A DNA stretch of 8,048 nucleotides from CAZXPA01 sp964642485 (GCA_964642485.1 CAZXPA010000030.1:1-8048), one strand, 5' to 3'; positions 1 to 5,729 are shown, counted from the stretch's first letter. The notes: generated by a model not told the origin, from the sequence alone. Program-made: numbers and translations.

Positions 1-43
1 AAGACTCCCATTGAATTTTCAAAAGTGTTACCTATGTACTCAT

Positions 44-53
44 CTTGTACAAG
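44..53. promoter_or_regulatory. 10-bp perfect palindrome upstream of the -35 box
   Basis: CTTGTACAAG is a perfect palindrome ending three bases before the TTGACA box of the promoter at 57-85. Its position would suit a regulator binding site, but a 10-bp palindrome can arise by chance and no second copy is seen in the window. The 56 bases before the -35 box hold no other recognisable signal and no gene end I can identify. Confidence 0.25.
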
Positions 54-56
54 GGA

Positions 57-85
57 TTGACATTTTAGTAAAAATATGCTATGAT
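57..85 (+). promoter_or_regulatory. Consensus sigma70-type promoter of the small membrane protein gene
   Basis: The -35 box TTGACA (57-62) is perfect. It is followed by a 17-bp spacer and a -10 box TATGAT (80-85) that is preceded by TGC, giving an extended -10. Transcription should start near base 92, giving a leader of about 24 nt to the ATG at 116. An ATG at 101 would then lie only about 9 nt into the transcript with no ribosome binding site, so the promoter supports the downstream start. Confidence 0.85.
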
Positions 86-102
86 ATAAGCAAGATTTAA
101 AT

Positions 103-108
103 GGAGGG
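103..108 (+). promoter_or_regulatory. Shine-Dalgarno site that decides the start of the small membrane protein
   Basis: GGAGGG lies 7 nt before the ATG at 116, an optimal distance. The earlier in-frame ATG at 101 overlaps this site and has no such signal of its own, so translation should begin at 116. Confidence 0.8.
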
Positions 109-115
109 AGTTAAA

Positions 116-472
116 ATGGCTTTACTGAAATTCTTTTGGTTCATTCTTGAATATTTTCTTACCTTTGTTCTGCCCTGGCTAATCTTATACTGGATCTCAT
201 GCATTTTCTGGTATCAGAAAACCAAATGGGAGCCTATTCATAAGTTCTTCGGCTGGGGGGTTTCCTTTGTTGGCATCGGCTTTGCTGTCGGTCTGATTAG
301 CTCCATTTACAGTGTTCCCGGGGAGATTCTCCGCAACCCTGATGAATGGCTTTACTTTGAATATCTGGCCAAAACAGCTAAAAACTGGTCAATGTGTGGC
401 GGATTCATTTTTGGCACCCTGGCCATGATTGTCCAGGCTGTTGTCACCACCAAAAAAATAGAACAAAATTAA
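116..472 (+). CDS. Small membrane protein of unknown function, three predicted helices
   Basis: I do not recognise this 118-residue protein. The sequence shows three hydrophobic stretches: about residues 6-28 (rich in Phe, Leu and Trp), 45-65 (Gly-rich, with SFVGIGFAVGLISSIYS) and 92-111. A charged, aromatic loop (about 67-88, with GEILRNPDEWLYFEY) and a short polar tail ending KKIEQN complete it. It is therefore probably an inner membrane protein. The start at 116 is chosen over an in-frame ATG at 101 because a GGAGGG ribosome binding site precedes it and a strong promoter lies just upstream. It is a single-gene unit ending in a hairpin shared with the convergent groEL. By hand count, bases 181-420 are about 45% G+C, clearly above the AT-rich genes at 3330-5657, and it uses GGC, CTG, ATC and CCC codons freely. 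This may indicate transfer or a different mutational history. The reading frame is secure; the function is open. Confidence 0.75.
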   Translation: MALLKFFWFILEYFLTFVLPWLILYWISCIFWYQKTKWEPIHKFFGWGVSFVGIGFAVGLISSIYSVPGEILRNPDEWLYFEYLAKTAKNWSMCGGFIFGTLAMIVQAVVTTKKIEQN

Positions 473-492
473 AAGAATGAACAAACACGCAT

Positions 493-523
493 AAAGGGGC
501 GCCTTAGAAATAAGGCCCCCTTT
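493..523. terminator. Bidirectional hairpin between convergent genes
   Basis: The arms 493-506 and 511-523 pair over 13 bp with a single bulged C at about 500 and a GAAA loop, a stable GNRA-type tetraloop. The stem carries AAAGGGG/CCCCTTT at its base, so each strand reads a G+C-rich stem ending in a short T run. It lies 20 bases after the stop of the small membrane protein and 18 bases after the groEL stop, and so probably ends both transcripts. The T tract is short on both strands, so efficiency is uncertain. Confidence 0.75.
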
Positions 524-540
524 AGAATTACAAAAATATA

Positions 541-2187
541 TTAATAACCCATTGCTCCCGGCGGCATTGCTCCAGGGGGCATCGCTCCTTCCCCTGTTCT
601 TTCCCCTTCTTTTTCTGGCTTTTCTGTTACGACTACCTCAGTGGTTAAAAACAGGGCGGCGATTGAAGCTGCATTTTGCAAGGCTGAACGAGTTACTTTA
701 GCAGGATCAACAATCCCGCTAGCAACTAAATCCTCAAACTTATTAGTGACAGCATTATAACCATAATTTTTTTGATGTTCTTTAACCTTTTGAACAATTA
801 CTGCCCCATCCCTGCCAGAATTAGTGGCGATTTGCCGTAATGGTTCTTCTAAAGCTCGCTTTAAAATCTTAACCCCAACTAATTCATCGCCTTGTAGTTT
901 AAGGTTATCTAAAACTGGTAAGCATCTAATCAAAGCTACTCCGCCGCCAACCACAACGCCTTCTTCAACTGCAGCCTTAGTAGCATGAACGGCATCATCA
1001 ACTTTAAACTTTTTCTCTTTCATTTCTGTTTCTGTAGCTGCCCCAACTTTGATAACCGCTACGCCGCCAACTAATTTAGCCAATCTTTCTTCTAGCTTTT
1101 CTTTATCAAACTCAGAAGTGGACATTTCTAATTCTTTTCTAATATTAGCAATCCTGTCTTGAATATTCTGTTTTTTGCCTTTACCTTCAACAATTGTTGT
1201 GTTATCCTTGGTGGCAATAATTCGTCTGGCCTGACCCAAATCTTTTAGTTTAGTATTCTCTAATTTTAAACCAACTTCTTCAGAAATAACTTTACCGCCA
1301 GTTAAAACTGCCATATCTTCCAACATTTCTTTTTTTCGATCACCAAAACCCGGAGCTTTAACCGCTAAAACATTAAAGGCTCCCCTTAATTTATTAACCA
1401 CAAAGGTCGCTAAAGCCTCGCCCTCAATTTCATCAGCAATGACCACTAAGTCCTTTTTTCCAGCCTGAGCCATTTCTTCCATCAAAGGTAAAATCTCAGA
1501 GACAGCAGAAACTTTCCTGTCAGTAATTAAGATATAGGGATTGTCATATTCAGCAGCCATTTTTTCTGAATTAGTAATCATGTAGGGAGATGCGTAACCT
1601 TGATCAAACTGCAAGCCCTCAGTTGTTTCCAGTTCTAAATCAAATGACTGAGACTCTTCTACGGTAATTACTCCGTCTTTGCCAACTTTTTGCATAGCCT
1701 CAGCAATAATTTTACCGATTTCTAAACTGTTAGCTGAGACTGAGGCCACCTGTTGGATTTCCTCTTGAGTTGAAACTGGCCTAGCAATTTTTTCTTTTAA
1801 CTCTTTAATAACTGCCTCAACGGCTTGATTAATTCCTTGCTTGATTAATAAAGGCCTAGCTCCAGCCGTCACATTTTTCAAGCCATCGGAAACAATTGCT
1901 TGGGCTAAAAGAACTGCTGTAGTTGTGCCGTCACCAGCCACATCATTTGTTTTTGAAGCAACCTCTTGAATTAATTGAGCGCCAACATTTTCATACTTAT
2001 CTTCAAGCTCAATCTCTTTAGCCACAGTCACACCGTCATTAGTAATAGTTGGTGAGCCAAAGCCTTTGTCTAAAACAACGCTTCGGCCAACTGGTCCAAG
2101 GGTTACTTTTACTGCCGCGGCTAACTTATTTACTCCGCGCTTTAAGGCAGCGCGCGCCTTTTCATCAAATAAAATTTGTTTAGCCAT
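541..2187 (-). CDS. groEL: Chaperonin GroEL (Hsp60)
   Basis: This is a full-length 548-residue GroEL, the ATP-driven folding chamber that works with GroES in the cytoplasm. The nucleotide-binding residues are present: Asp51 in the segment ITNDGVTVAKEIELED, GDGTTT at 85-90, and Asp398 in KVDDAVHATKAAVEEG. The family signature AAVEEGVVVGGG is at 405-416. The equatorial, intermediate and apical regions follow in normal order without gaps. The C-terminal tail, normally Gly-Met repeats, here reads GAMPPGAMPPGAMGY, two PPGAM units with prolines. The gene follows groES on the minus strand at an unusually long 123-bp distance that is filled by a repeat element. Its ribosome binding site is a weak GAAGTGAT about 4 nt before the ATG. 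The start MAKQILFD matches the family. Identification is certain. Confidence 0.99.
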   Translation of the reverse strand: MAKQILFDEKARAALKRGVNKLAAAVKVTLGPVGRSVVLDKGFGSPTITNDGVTVAKEIELEDKYENVGAQLIQEVASKTNDVAGDGTTTAVLLAQAIVSDGLKNVTAGARPLLIKQGINQAVEAVIKELKEKIARPVSTQEEIQQVASVSANSLEIGKIIAEAMQKVGKDGVITVEESQSFDLELETTEGLQFDQGYASPYMITNSEKMAAEYDNPYILITDRKVSAVSEILPLMEEMAQAGKKDLVVIADEIEGEALATFVVNKLRGAFNVLAVKAPGFGDRKKEMLEDMAVLTGGKVISEEVGLKLENTKLKDLGQARRIIATKDNTTIVEGKGKKQNIQDRIANIRKELEMSTSEFDKEKLEERLAKLVGGVAVIKVGAATETEMKEKKFKVDDAVHATKAAVEEGVVVGGGVALIRCLPVLDNLKLQGDELVGVKILKRALEEPLRQIATNSGRDGAVIVQKVKEHQKNYGYNAVTNKFEDLVASGIVDPAKVTRSALQNAASIAALFLTTEVVVTEKPEKEGERTGEGAMPPGAMPPGAMGY

Positions 2188-2190
2188 ATT

Positions 2191-2318
2191 ATCACTTCGT
2201 TTAGTAATGCTAATCTACAAATTTAATGCTAATCTACAAATTGCTAATAGAATTTTATTCGCATTATTCGCAATTCGCGGTATTCGCATACCATTCGTAG
2301 ATTCGAATTATTACTTAA
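2191..2318. repeat. Dispersed repeat, copy B, in the groES-groEL spacer
   Basis: The left end (2191-2222; ATCACTTCGTTTAGTAATG, then CTAATCTACAAAT) and the right end (about 2281-2318; TATTCGCATA, then ATTCGTAGATTCGAATTATT and ACTTAAT) match both ends of copy A at 2611-2708. The middle differs and contains four ATTCGC units between 2258 and 2287. The two ends are loosely inverted relative to each other (AGTAAT...AATCTACAAAT against ATTCGTAGATT...ATTACT). The element fills almost the whole spacer and includes the groES stop codon. In the transcript, bases 2292-2279 form GGUAU-GCGA-AUACC, a short hairpin with a GNRA loop. This looks like a small palindromic mobile repeat rather than conserved regulatory DNA, but a role in differential groES/groEL expression is possible. 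Confidence 0.7.
2205..2242. repeat. Perfect 19-bp tandem duplication within copy B
   Basis: TAATGCTAATCTACAAATT occurs twice in direct succession (2205-2223 and 2224-2242) and is followed by a partial third unit, GCTAAT. The other copy of the parent repeat, upstream of groES, has this unit only once. The duplication therefore arose within the spacer, probably by slippage. Confidence 0.9.
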
Positions 2319-2610
2319 TTACGGCCACCACTTTATCATACTCAACAACTAAAAACTCTTGATCATCAACCTTGTATTCATCTGAGCCGTATTTCTCAAA
2401 TAAAATCTTATCACCGACCTTTAAATCAATAACTTCTCGCTGGCCATTTTCTAAAAATCTGCCTGAGCCAATAGCTAAAACCTCACCCCTAATTGGCTTT
2501 TCCCTGTCTGCGGTTTCAGGCAAAATAATGCCAGACTTGGTTACCTCATCTTCAGTAATTGGTTTAACCACTAATCGGCTACCCAATGGTTTAAGTTTAA
2601 GTTTCGCCAT
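2311..2610 (-). CDS. groES: Co-chaperonin GroES (Hsp10)
   Basis: This 99-residue protein is the heptameric lid of the GroEL chamber. It opens with MAKLKLKPLGSRLVVKP, the usual start of the family. The mobile loop that binds GroEL runs about residues 20-38, with the contact tripeptide Ile28-Ile29-Leu30. GEVLAIGSGR (42-51) and VGDKILFEKYGSDEYKVD (65-82) follow in normal order, and the protein ends in VVEYDKVVAVIK. The length is normal for GroES. It is the first gene of the operon. A GGAG(TGAT) ribosome binding site lies directly before the ATG, within a repeat element that fills the leader. The promoter is at 2728-2756. No convincing CIRCE site was found. Identification is certain. Confidence 0.98.
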   Translation of the reverse strand: MAKLKLKPLGSRLVVKPITEDEVTKSGIILPETADREKPIRGEVLAIGSGRFLENGQREVIDLKVGDKILFEKYGSDEYKVDDQEFLVVEYDKVVAVIK

Positions 2611-2708
2611 ATCACTCCATTTAGTAATGCTAATCTACAAATACATCCGAATACAACGAATTTGTAGCATTCGCATATCATTCGTAGATTTGAATTATTA
2701 CTTAATAT
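2611..2708. repeat. Dispersed repeat, copy A, in the groES leader
   Basis: This copy shares its two ends with the element between groES and groEL. An internal inverted repeat CTACAAAT (2635-2642) / ATTTGTAG (2660-2667) could form an 8-bp stem. The outer ends (AGTAATGCTAATCTACAAAT and ATTCGTAGATTTGAATTATT) are imperfectly inverted. It occupies nearly all of the roughly 110-nt untranslated leader expected from the promoter at 2728-2756, and its left end supplies the groES ribosome binding site (GGAGTGAT). The repeat therefore either entered the leader or the operon's leader was duplicated between the two genes. Confidence 0.7.
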
Positions 2709-2727
2709 AATTGACCTTGTAAAATAA

Positions 2728-2756
2728 ATATTAAGGAAACCAAAAATATTTGTCAA
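2728..2756 (-). promoter_or_regulatory. Consensus promoter of the groES-groEL operon
   Basis: On the minus strand the -35 box is TTGACA (2756-2751), followed by a 17-bp spacer and a -10 box TAATAT (2733-2728). The predicted start is near 2721, giving a leader of about 110 nt before the groES ATG. It is a housekeeping-type promoter; nothing here resembles an alternative heat-shock sigma signature. Confidence 0.8.
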
Positions 2757-2777
2757 CCCCCACAGATCTGCTAAAAT
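2750..2777 (+). promoter_or_regulatory. Probable divergent promoter of the thioredoxin-like gene
   Basis: The -35 box is TTGTCA (2750-2755), the spacer 16 bp, and the -10 box TAAAAT (2772-2777), preceded by TGC to give an extended -10. Its -35 box overlaps the groES -35 box on the other strand by five bases. The predicted start is near 2784, so the following gene would have a very short leader or none. It excludes the in-frame ATG at 2750 as a start codon, since that lies inside the promoter. Confidence 0.6.
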
Positions 2778-2791
2778 ACAAGGGTATGAAA

Positions 2792-3337
2792 ATGATAATT
2801 TTAAAAGTATGTTTATTGATTATCTGGGGCTTATTATTTTTAAAGCCCTGTTTAGCTGCTCAGCCTGTTGATTTATATTTTTTCTATGGTCAGGGCTGCC
2901 CAATTTGCGCTCAGGCAGAAGTATTTTTAGGCGAATTATCTAGAAAATATCCAGACCTAAAAGTCAAAAGTTTTGAAGTGTTTTACAACCAAGAAAATAA
3001 AAAAGTTTATCTTGCTTTGGGCCAAGCTTATAATTTAAATTTAAGCCAAATCCCTGTTCCCGTCATTCTTATTGCTGAAAAATCTTTTACTTCCTATAAC
3101 TCCGGCATTTCCTCAACCATTGAGCAAGCCGTGATTAAATGTTTGAGCCAAGGATGTATTTCGCCAATAGAAAAACTTGAACATAGGCGCTCAGCGCCTA
3201 GCTCTCCTACGAATTACGAATCTAAACGAATTACGAATATTGGCTGGCTAATCACTGTCTTAGTTATTGGAGGGCTAGTATTTTTATCTATTAAGATTTT
3301 ATCTAAAAAACAGAAAAGTGGTCAAAATCATGTTTAA
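2792..3337 (+). CDS. Membrane-tethered thioredoxin/glutaredoxin-like protein with a CPIC motif
   Basis: This is a 181-residue protein, probably a thiol-disulfide exchange protein acting outside the membrane. An N-terminal hydrophobic signal covers about residues 1-22. The thioredoxin-like domain follows (about 25-125): VDLYFFYGQGCPICA with the redox pair Cys36 and Cys39, a likely cis-proline in IPVPVIL (Pro90), and a second cysteine pair CLSQGC (117 and 122). A linker (about 128-148) is encoded by a palindromic repeat, then comes one membrane helix (about 151-170) and a basic tail. In CPR relatives as I recall them, this type of domain is often followed by a multi-helix DsbD/CcdA-like region; here only one helix is present, so the protein may be shortened or remodelled. 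The start at 2792 has AGGG 7 nt upstream; ATG 2786 (two residues earlier) is also possible. An ATG at 2750 is excluded because it lies in the promoter. The gene overlaps the next one by 8 bases. Confidence 0.8.
   Translation: MIILKVCLLIIWGLLFLKPCLAAQPVDLYFFYGQGCPICAQAEVFLGELSRKYPDLKVKSFEVFYNQENKKVYLALGQAYNLNLSQIPVPVILIAEKSFTSYNSGISSTIEQAVIKCLSQGCISPIEKLEHRRSAPSSPTNYESKRITNIGWLITVLVIGGLVFLSIKILSKKQKSGQNHV
3184..3238. repeat. Palindrome plus 13-bp direct repeats inside the thioredoxin-like gene
   Basis: TAGGCGCT-C-AGCGCCTA (3184-3200) is a perfect palindrome with 8-bp arms. It is followed by ACGAATTACGAAT twice (3209-3221 and 3226-3238), separated by CTAA. The ACGAAT words resemble the ATTCGTA words of the repeats around groES. 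The segment encodes the polar linker RRSAPSSPTNYESKRITN between the redox domain and the membrane helix and keeps the frame open. It is best read as one or two small palindromic repeats inserted at a tolerant linker. Confidence 0.7.
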
Positions 3338-5657
3338 TTCTAAGATGAAATTCAGAAAAAAATCAATGCTTTTTGCTTTTTTTATTCTTGGGATCTCTGC
3401 TTTGATTGCCCAAGCCCTTATCATTCGGGAATTAATGATTACATTTTATGGTAATGAGCTTTTCTCTTCTTTAAGTTTAGGGTTTTGGTTGGTTTTGGTT
3501 GGCCTGGGCAGTCTTTTTTTATCTAAGCTTTTTCAAAAATTAAACTCTTTAAAAACTATTCTTAGCTCTCATGTCTTAATCGCTCTATTTCTCCCTTTGG
3601 AAATTTTTTTAATTCGCTTAATTAAAAATCTATTTACCTTACCAGGAGAAATTCCCAATTTATTATCAGCCTTAGGGGCTACCTTTTTGGCCTTAATCCC
3701 TCTTTGTTTAATCTTAGGGGTATTCTGGACCATTGCTTCAAAATTATATACTAGTTTAACAAACCAATTGTCTTTAGGCTTAACCAAGGCTTATTTTTTT
3801 GAAACCCTCGGCTTTATTATTGCCGGCCTTGGATTTAGTTTCTTTTTAGTTTCTTTAAATGAGTTTTTAGTTGTTTTCTTAATTATAGTCTTAAATCTTA
3901 TCTCTGCTCTTTTGCTTGCGTTTTCTTTTACCCCGTTAGAAAGCCCGCTCCGTAAACCCCAGAAGAATCTCGGTTTATTATTAAGATACGGCAACAACTT
4001 TCTAACGGGGTTTAAGCAAAAATTATTTTTAAAATCTTTAATTGTTTTCTTACTTGCTGTTTCTCTTATTTTCTTGTTTTCGCCTTTTGTTAAACAAATC
4101 CAAAACAAAACCTTAAGCCTAAGATTTAAAAATCAAATCTTAGAAGAATCAGTTAATTCAAAATATGGAAACCTAGCTGTTACTAAACTGACTAAAGAAA
4201 GCTTTCAATATAATTTTTTTCAAAACGGCTTGTTAATTGGTTCAGACCAAGAAAAAAGCTTTAATGAGCAATTAGTTCATCCCGCTCTTCTCCAGTCCCC
4301 TGACCCCAAAAAAGTCTTGTTAATTGGTCAAGGTTTTAATGGTGCTTTAAATGAAATTTTAAAACATCCAATCGAAAAAGTATATTATTTAGAATTAGAT
4401 CCAAAACTTATCTCTTTAACAGAAAAATATTTGCCTGTTTCTCTGGCCCAAGCCTTTAAAAATCCTCGGGTAAAAATTATTTATCAAGACGCCCGGGCTT
4501 TTCTCCAAAAAAACCAAGAAAAATTTGATGTCATTATTTTAAATCTACCTGATCCCTCTTCTTTATTACTTAATCGCTTTTACACTCAAGAATTTTTTAA
4601 AAAACTAAAAAATATTCTTAATCCCCAGGGATTAATTTCAACTTATGTTTCTTTTGCCCCTAATTATTTTTCTCAAGAGGCAGTTAATCTTAATGCCTCA
4701 GTTTATCAGGCTTTAAAACAAAACTTTTCTCAGATCCTTGTTTTACCTGGAGAAATAAGCTTCTTTTTTGCCTCTGAACAAAATACTTTAAGTGTTCAGC
4801 CAGAAAAAATTATTGACCGTTTTAAAACACGAGAAATAGAAACAAACTTTATTACCCCCCAATGGTTAGATTATTATTTGACTAATGATCGAGTTGCTCA
4901 AGTTAATATACTTTTGGCTGAAAGCAAACAGGTAAAAGCCAATTCTGATTTATTGCCCTCGGCTTATTTAGCTAATTTATTGTTCTGGCTCAAGCAATTT
5001 CAGCCAGGAATGATCAAGTTTTTAAATGCTTTAGGTAAAATACGCCCCGGCTATATTTTATTAGCCCTGTTTATCATTTACCTTGCCTGCAGGCGGGTTT
5101 GGCGAAAAAAAATCTCTTCAACTAAATTTTTGCCCTTGATCACGGCTATTCCTGACTTTACTCTTTTAGGTTTAGGAATTCTTTTTATTTTCTGTTTTCA
5201 AATCTTTTATGGCTATATTTATCACTACATTGCTTTATTAACCACCTTAAGTATGGCTGGCATAGCTTTGGGTAATTGGTGGGCCTTGAAAATAATGAGA
5301 AAAGCTGAAGTTAAAATAAACACCCTGGTTAAAGTCTATCTCTCCCTGGTTTTATTATGTTGCTTTATGTTTTTAGCCTTAAAATTCTCTCTTAACTGGT
5401 GGTTAATTACTCCATTATTAGCTGGGTTTTTAATTGGCCTTGATTTTCCTTTAACTAATTTTGTTTTCTTAAAAAAACAAAAAAAACCTGAACAAAAAAC
5501 TGGAGTTATTTACTCAGCTGATTTAATTGGTTCTTGTTTAGGGGCCATTCTTGTTCCTTTATTCTTTCTTCCTTTCTTCGGTGTTTATCAAACTTTATTC
5601 TTTTTAATTGGTTTAAATATCCTAGCCAGCCTTGCTCTTTATTCTTCAAAAGCTTGA
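3330..5657 (+). CDS. Polytopic membrane protein with a central spermidine-synthase-like domain
   Basis: This is a 775-residue protein: about seven membrane helices (roughly residues 13-32, 47-66, 78-99, 111-136, 157-176, 178-200, 235-254), a soluble Rossmann-type domain (about 276-485), and about seven more helices (573-772). The middle resembles spermidine synthase (aminopropyltransferase): motif I KVLLIGQGFNGAL (331-340; usually GGGDGG), acidic ribose-binding segment YYLELDP (Glu355, Asp357), YQDARAFL (Asp387), and LNLPDP (404-409), where Asp408 matches the catalytic Asp. The last helix pair contains IYSADLIGSCLGAILVPLFF, typical of membrane-fused relatives. The substrate is unknown and polyamine synthesis is not shown. 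The start is uncertain: ATG 3330 is chosen because it overlaps the preceding gene by 8 bases (coupling); GTG 3318 and ATG 3345 are alternatives. An 80-bp inverted-repeat element encodes residues 201-228. It ends in TGA before a strong terminator. Confidence 0.85.
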   Translation: MFNSKMKFRKKSMLFAFFILGISALIAQALIIRELMITFYGNELFSSLSLGFWLVLVGLGSLFLSKLFQKLNSLKTILSSHVLIALFLPLEIFLIRLIKNLFTLPGEIPNLLSALGATFLALIPLCLILGVFWTIASKLYTSLTNQLSLGLTKAYFFETLGFIIAGLGFSFFLVSLNEFLVVFLIIVLNLISALLLAFSFTPLESPLRKPQKNLGLLLRYGNNFLTGFKQKLFLKSLIVFLLAVSLIFLFSPFVKQIQNKTLSLRFKNQILEESVNSKYGNLAVTKLTKESFQYNFFQNGLLIGSDQEKSFNEQLVHPALLQSPDPKKVLLIGQGFNGALNEILKHPIEKVYYLELDPKLISLTEKYLPVSLAQAFKNPRVKIIYQDARAFLQKNQEKFDVIILNLPDPSSLLLNRFYTQEFFKKLKNILNPQGLISTYVSFAPNYFSQEAVNLNASVYQALKQNFSQILVLPGEISFFFASEQNTLSVQPEKIIDRFKTREIETNFITPQWLDYYLTNDRVAQVNILLAESKQVKANSDLLPSAYLANLLFWLKQFQPGMIKFLNALGKIRPGYILLALFIIYLACRRVWRKKISSTKFLPLITAIPDFTLLGLGILFIFCFQIFYGYIYHYIALLTTLSMAGIALGNWWALKIMRKAEVKINTLVKVYLSLVLLCCFMFLALKFSLNWWLITPLLAGFLIGLDFPLTNFVFLKKQKKPEQKTGVIYSADLIGSCLGAILVPLFFLPFFGVYQTLFFLIGLNILASLALYSSKA
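3931..4010. mobile_element. 80-bp MITE-like inverted-repeat element inside the methyltransferase gene
   Basis: The ends are perfect 13-bp inverted repeats, CCCCGTTAGAAAG (3931-3943) and CTTTCTAACGGGG (3998-4010), extended to 14 bp by the flanking A and T. The element is flanked by TTTA on both sides (3927-3930 and 4011-4014), which fits a 4-bp target duplication. Element plus duplication is 84 bp, exactly 28 codons, so the frame is kept. The inside has weaker pairings (CCGTA 3950-3954 with TACGG 3987-3991; AAACC with GGTTT). It encodes a polar, basic stretch between two membrane helices, with GC-rich codons (CCG, CTC, CGT, ACG, GGG) unlike the rest of the gene. TTTA is a common word here, so the target duplication is less certain than the inverted repeat. 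Confidence 0.7.
5085..5094. repeat. Short GC-rich palindrome in the methyltransferase gene
   Basis: GCCTGCAGGC is a perfect 10-bp palindrome in an AT-rich gene, followed by GGG. It encodes part of ACRR just after a membrane helix. It shares the CCTGC/GCAGG words of the larger palindrome at 7089-7109 and could be a shortened relative. The evidence is weak because of its size. Confidence 0.3.
5607..5651 (+). repeat. 45-bp direct repeat, left copy (3' end of the methyltransferase gene)
   Basis: Bases 5607-5651 match 6397-6441 at 43 of 45 positions; the last 29 bases are identical. The left copy is the functional end of the methyltransferase gene, encoding IGLNILASLALYSSK. The offset is exactly 790 bp, so the toxin-antitoxin module and the terminator lie between the copies. 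Confidence 0.9.
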
Positions 5658-5700
5658 CCTCTCAGCCGGTCTTTCGTCGCCAAAATAACTCTCATTCTTT

Positions 5701-5729
5701 AAAAGACGAGGTTTTGCCTCGTCTTTTTT
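5701..5729 (+). terminator. Rho-independent terminator of the methyltransferase operon
   Basis: AAAAGACGAGG (5701-5711), loop TTTTG, CCTCGTCTTTT (5717-5727), with the T run continuing to 5729. This is a perfect 11-bp stem with a U tract, 43 bases after the TGA stop. It should end the transcript of the two plus-strand genes. The A run on its left may also let it act on the minus strand. Confidence 0.93.

Noticed and set aside
2066..2362. Plus-strand open frame across the start of groEL and the spacer
   Set aside because: It is a shadow of groEL and of repeat sequence, with no ribosome binding site and no recognisable protein pattern.
2608..2634. Possible CIRCE heat-shock operator (TTAGCATTA, 7 bases, GAGTGATAT on the minus strand) before groES
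   Set aside because: Each half matches the CIRCE half-sites at 7 of 9 positions, but the spacer is 7 instead of 9, the halves are poorly inverted with respect to each other, the right half is the ribosome binding site, and the left half belongs to the repeat that also occurs before groEL.
2372..2756. Open frames opposite and upstream of groES, on both strands
   Set aside because: They lie over groES, its leader repeat and its promoter, and show no protein-like features.
3569..4108. Two minus-strand open frames inside the methyltransferase gene
   Set aside because: They oppose a gene with clear membrane helices and codon pattern, and part of one is made by the inverted-repeat element. Lysine and asparagine richness is what the reverse of Leu/Phe-rich membrane codons gives.
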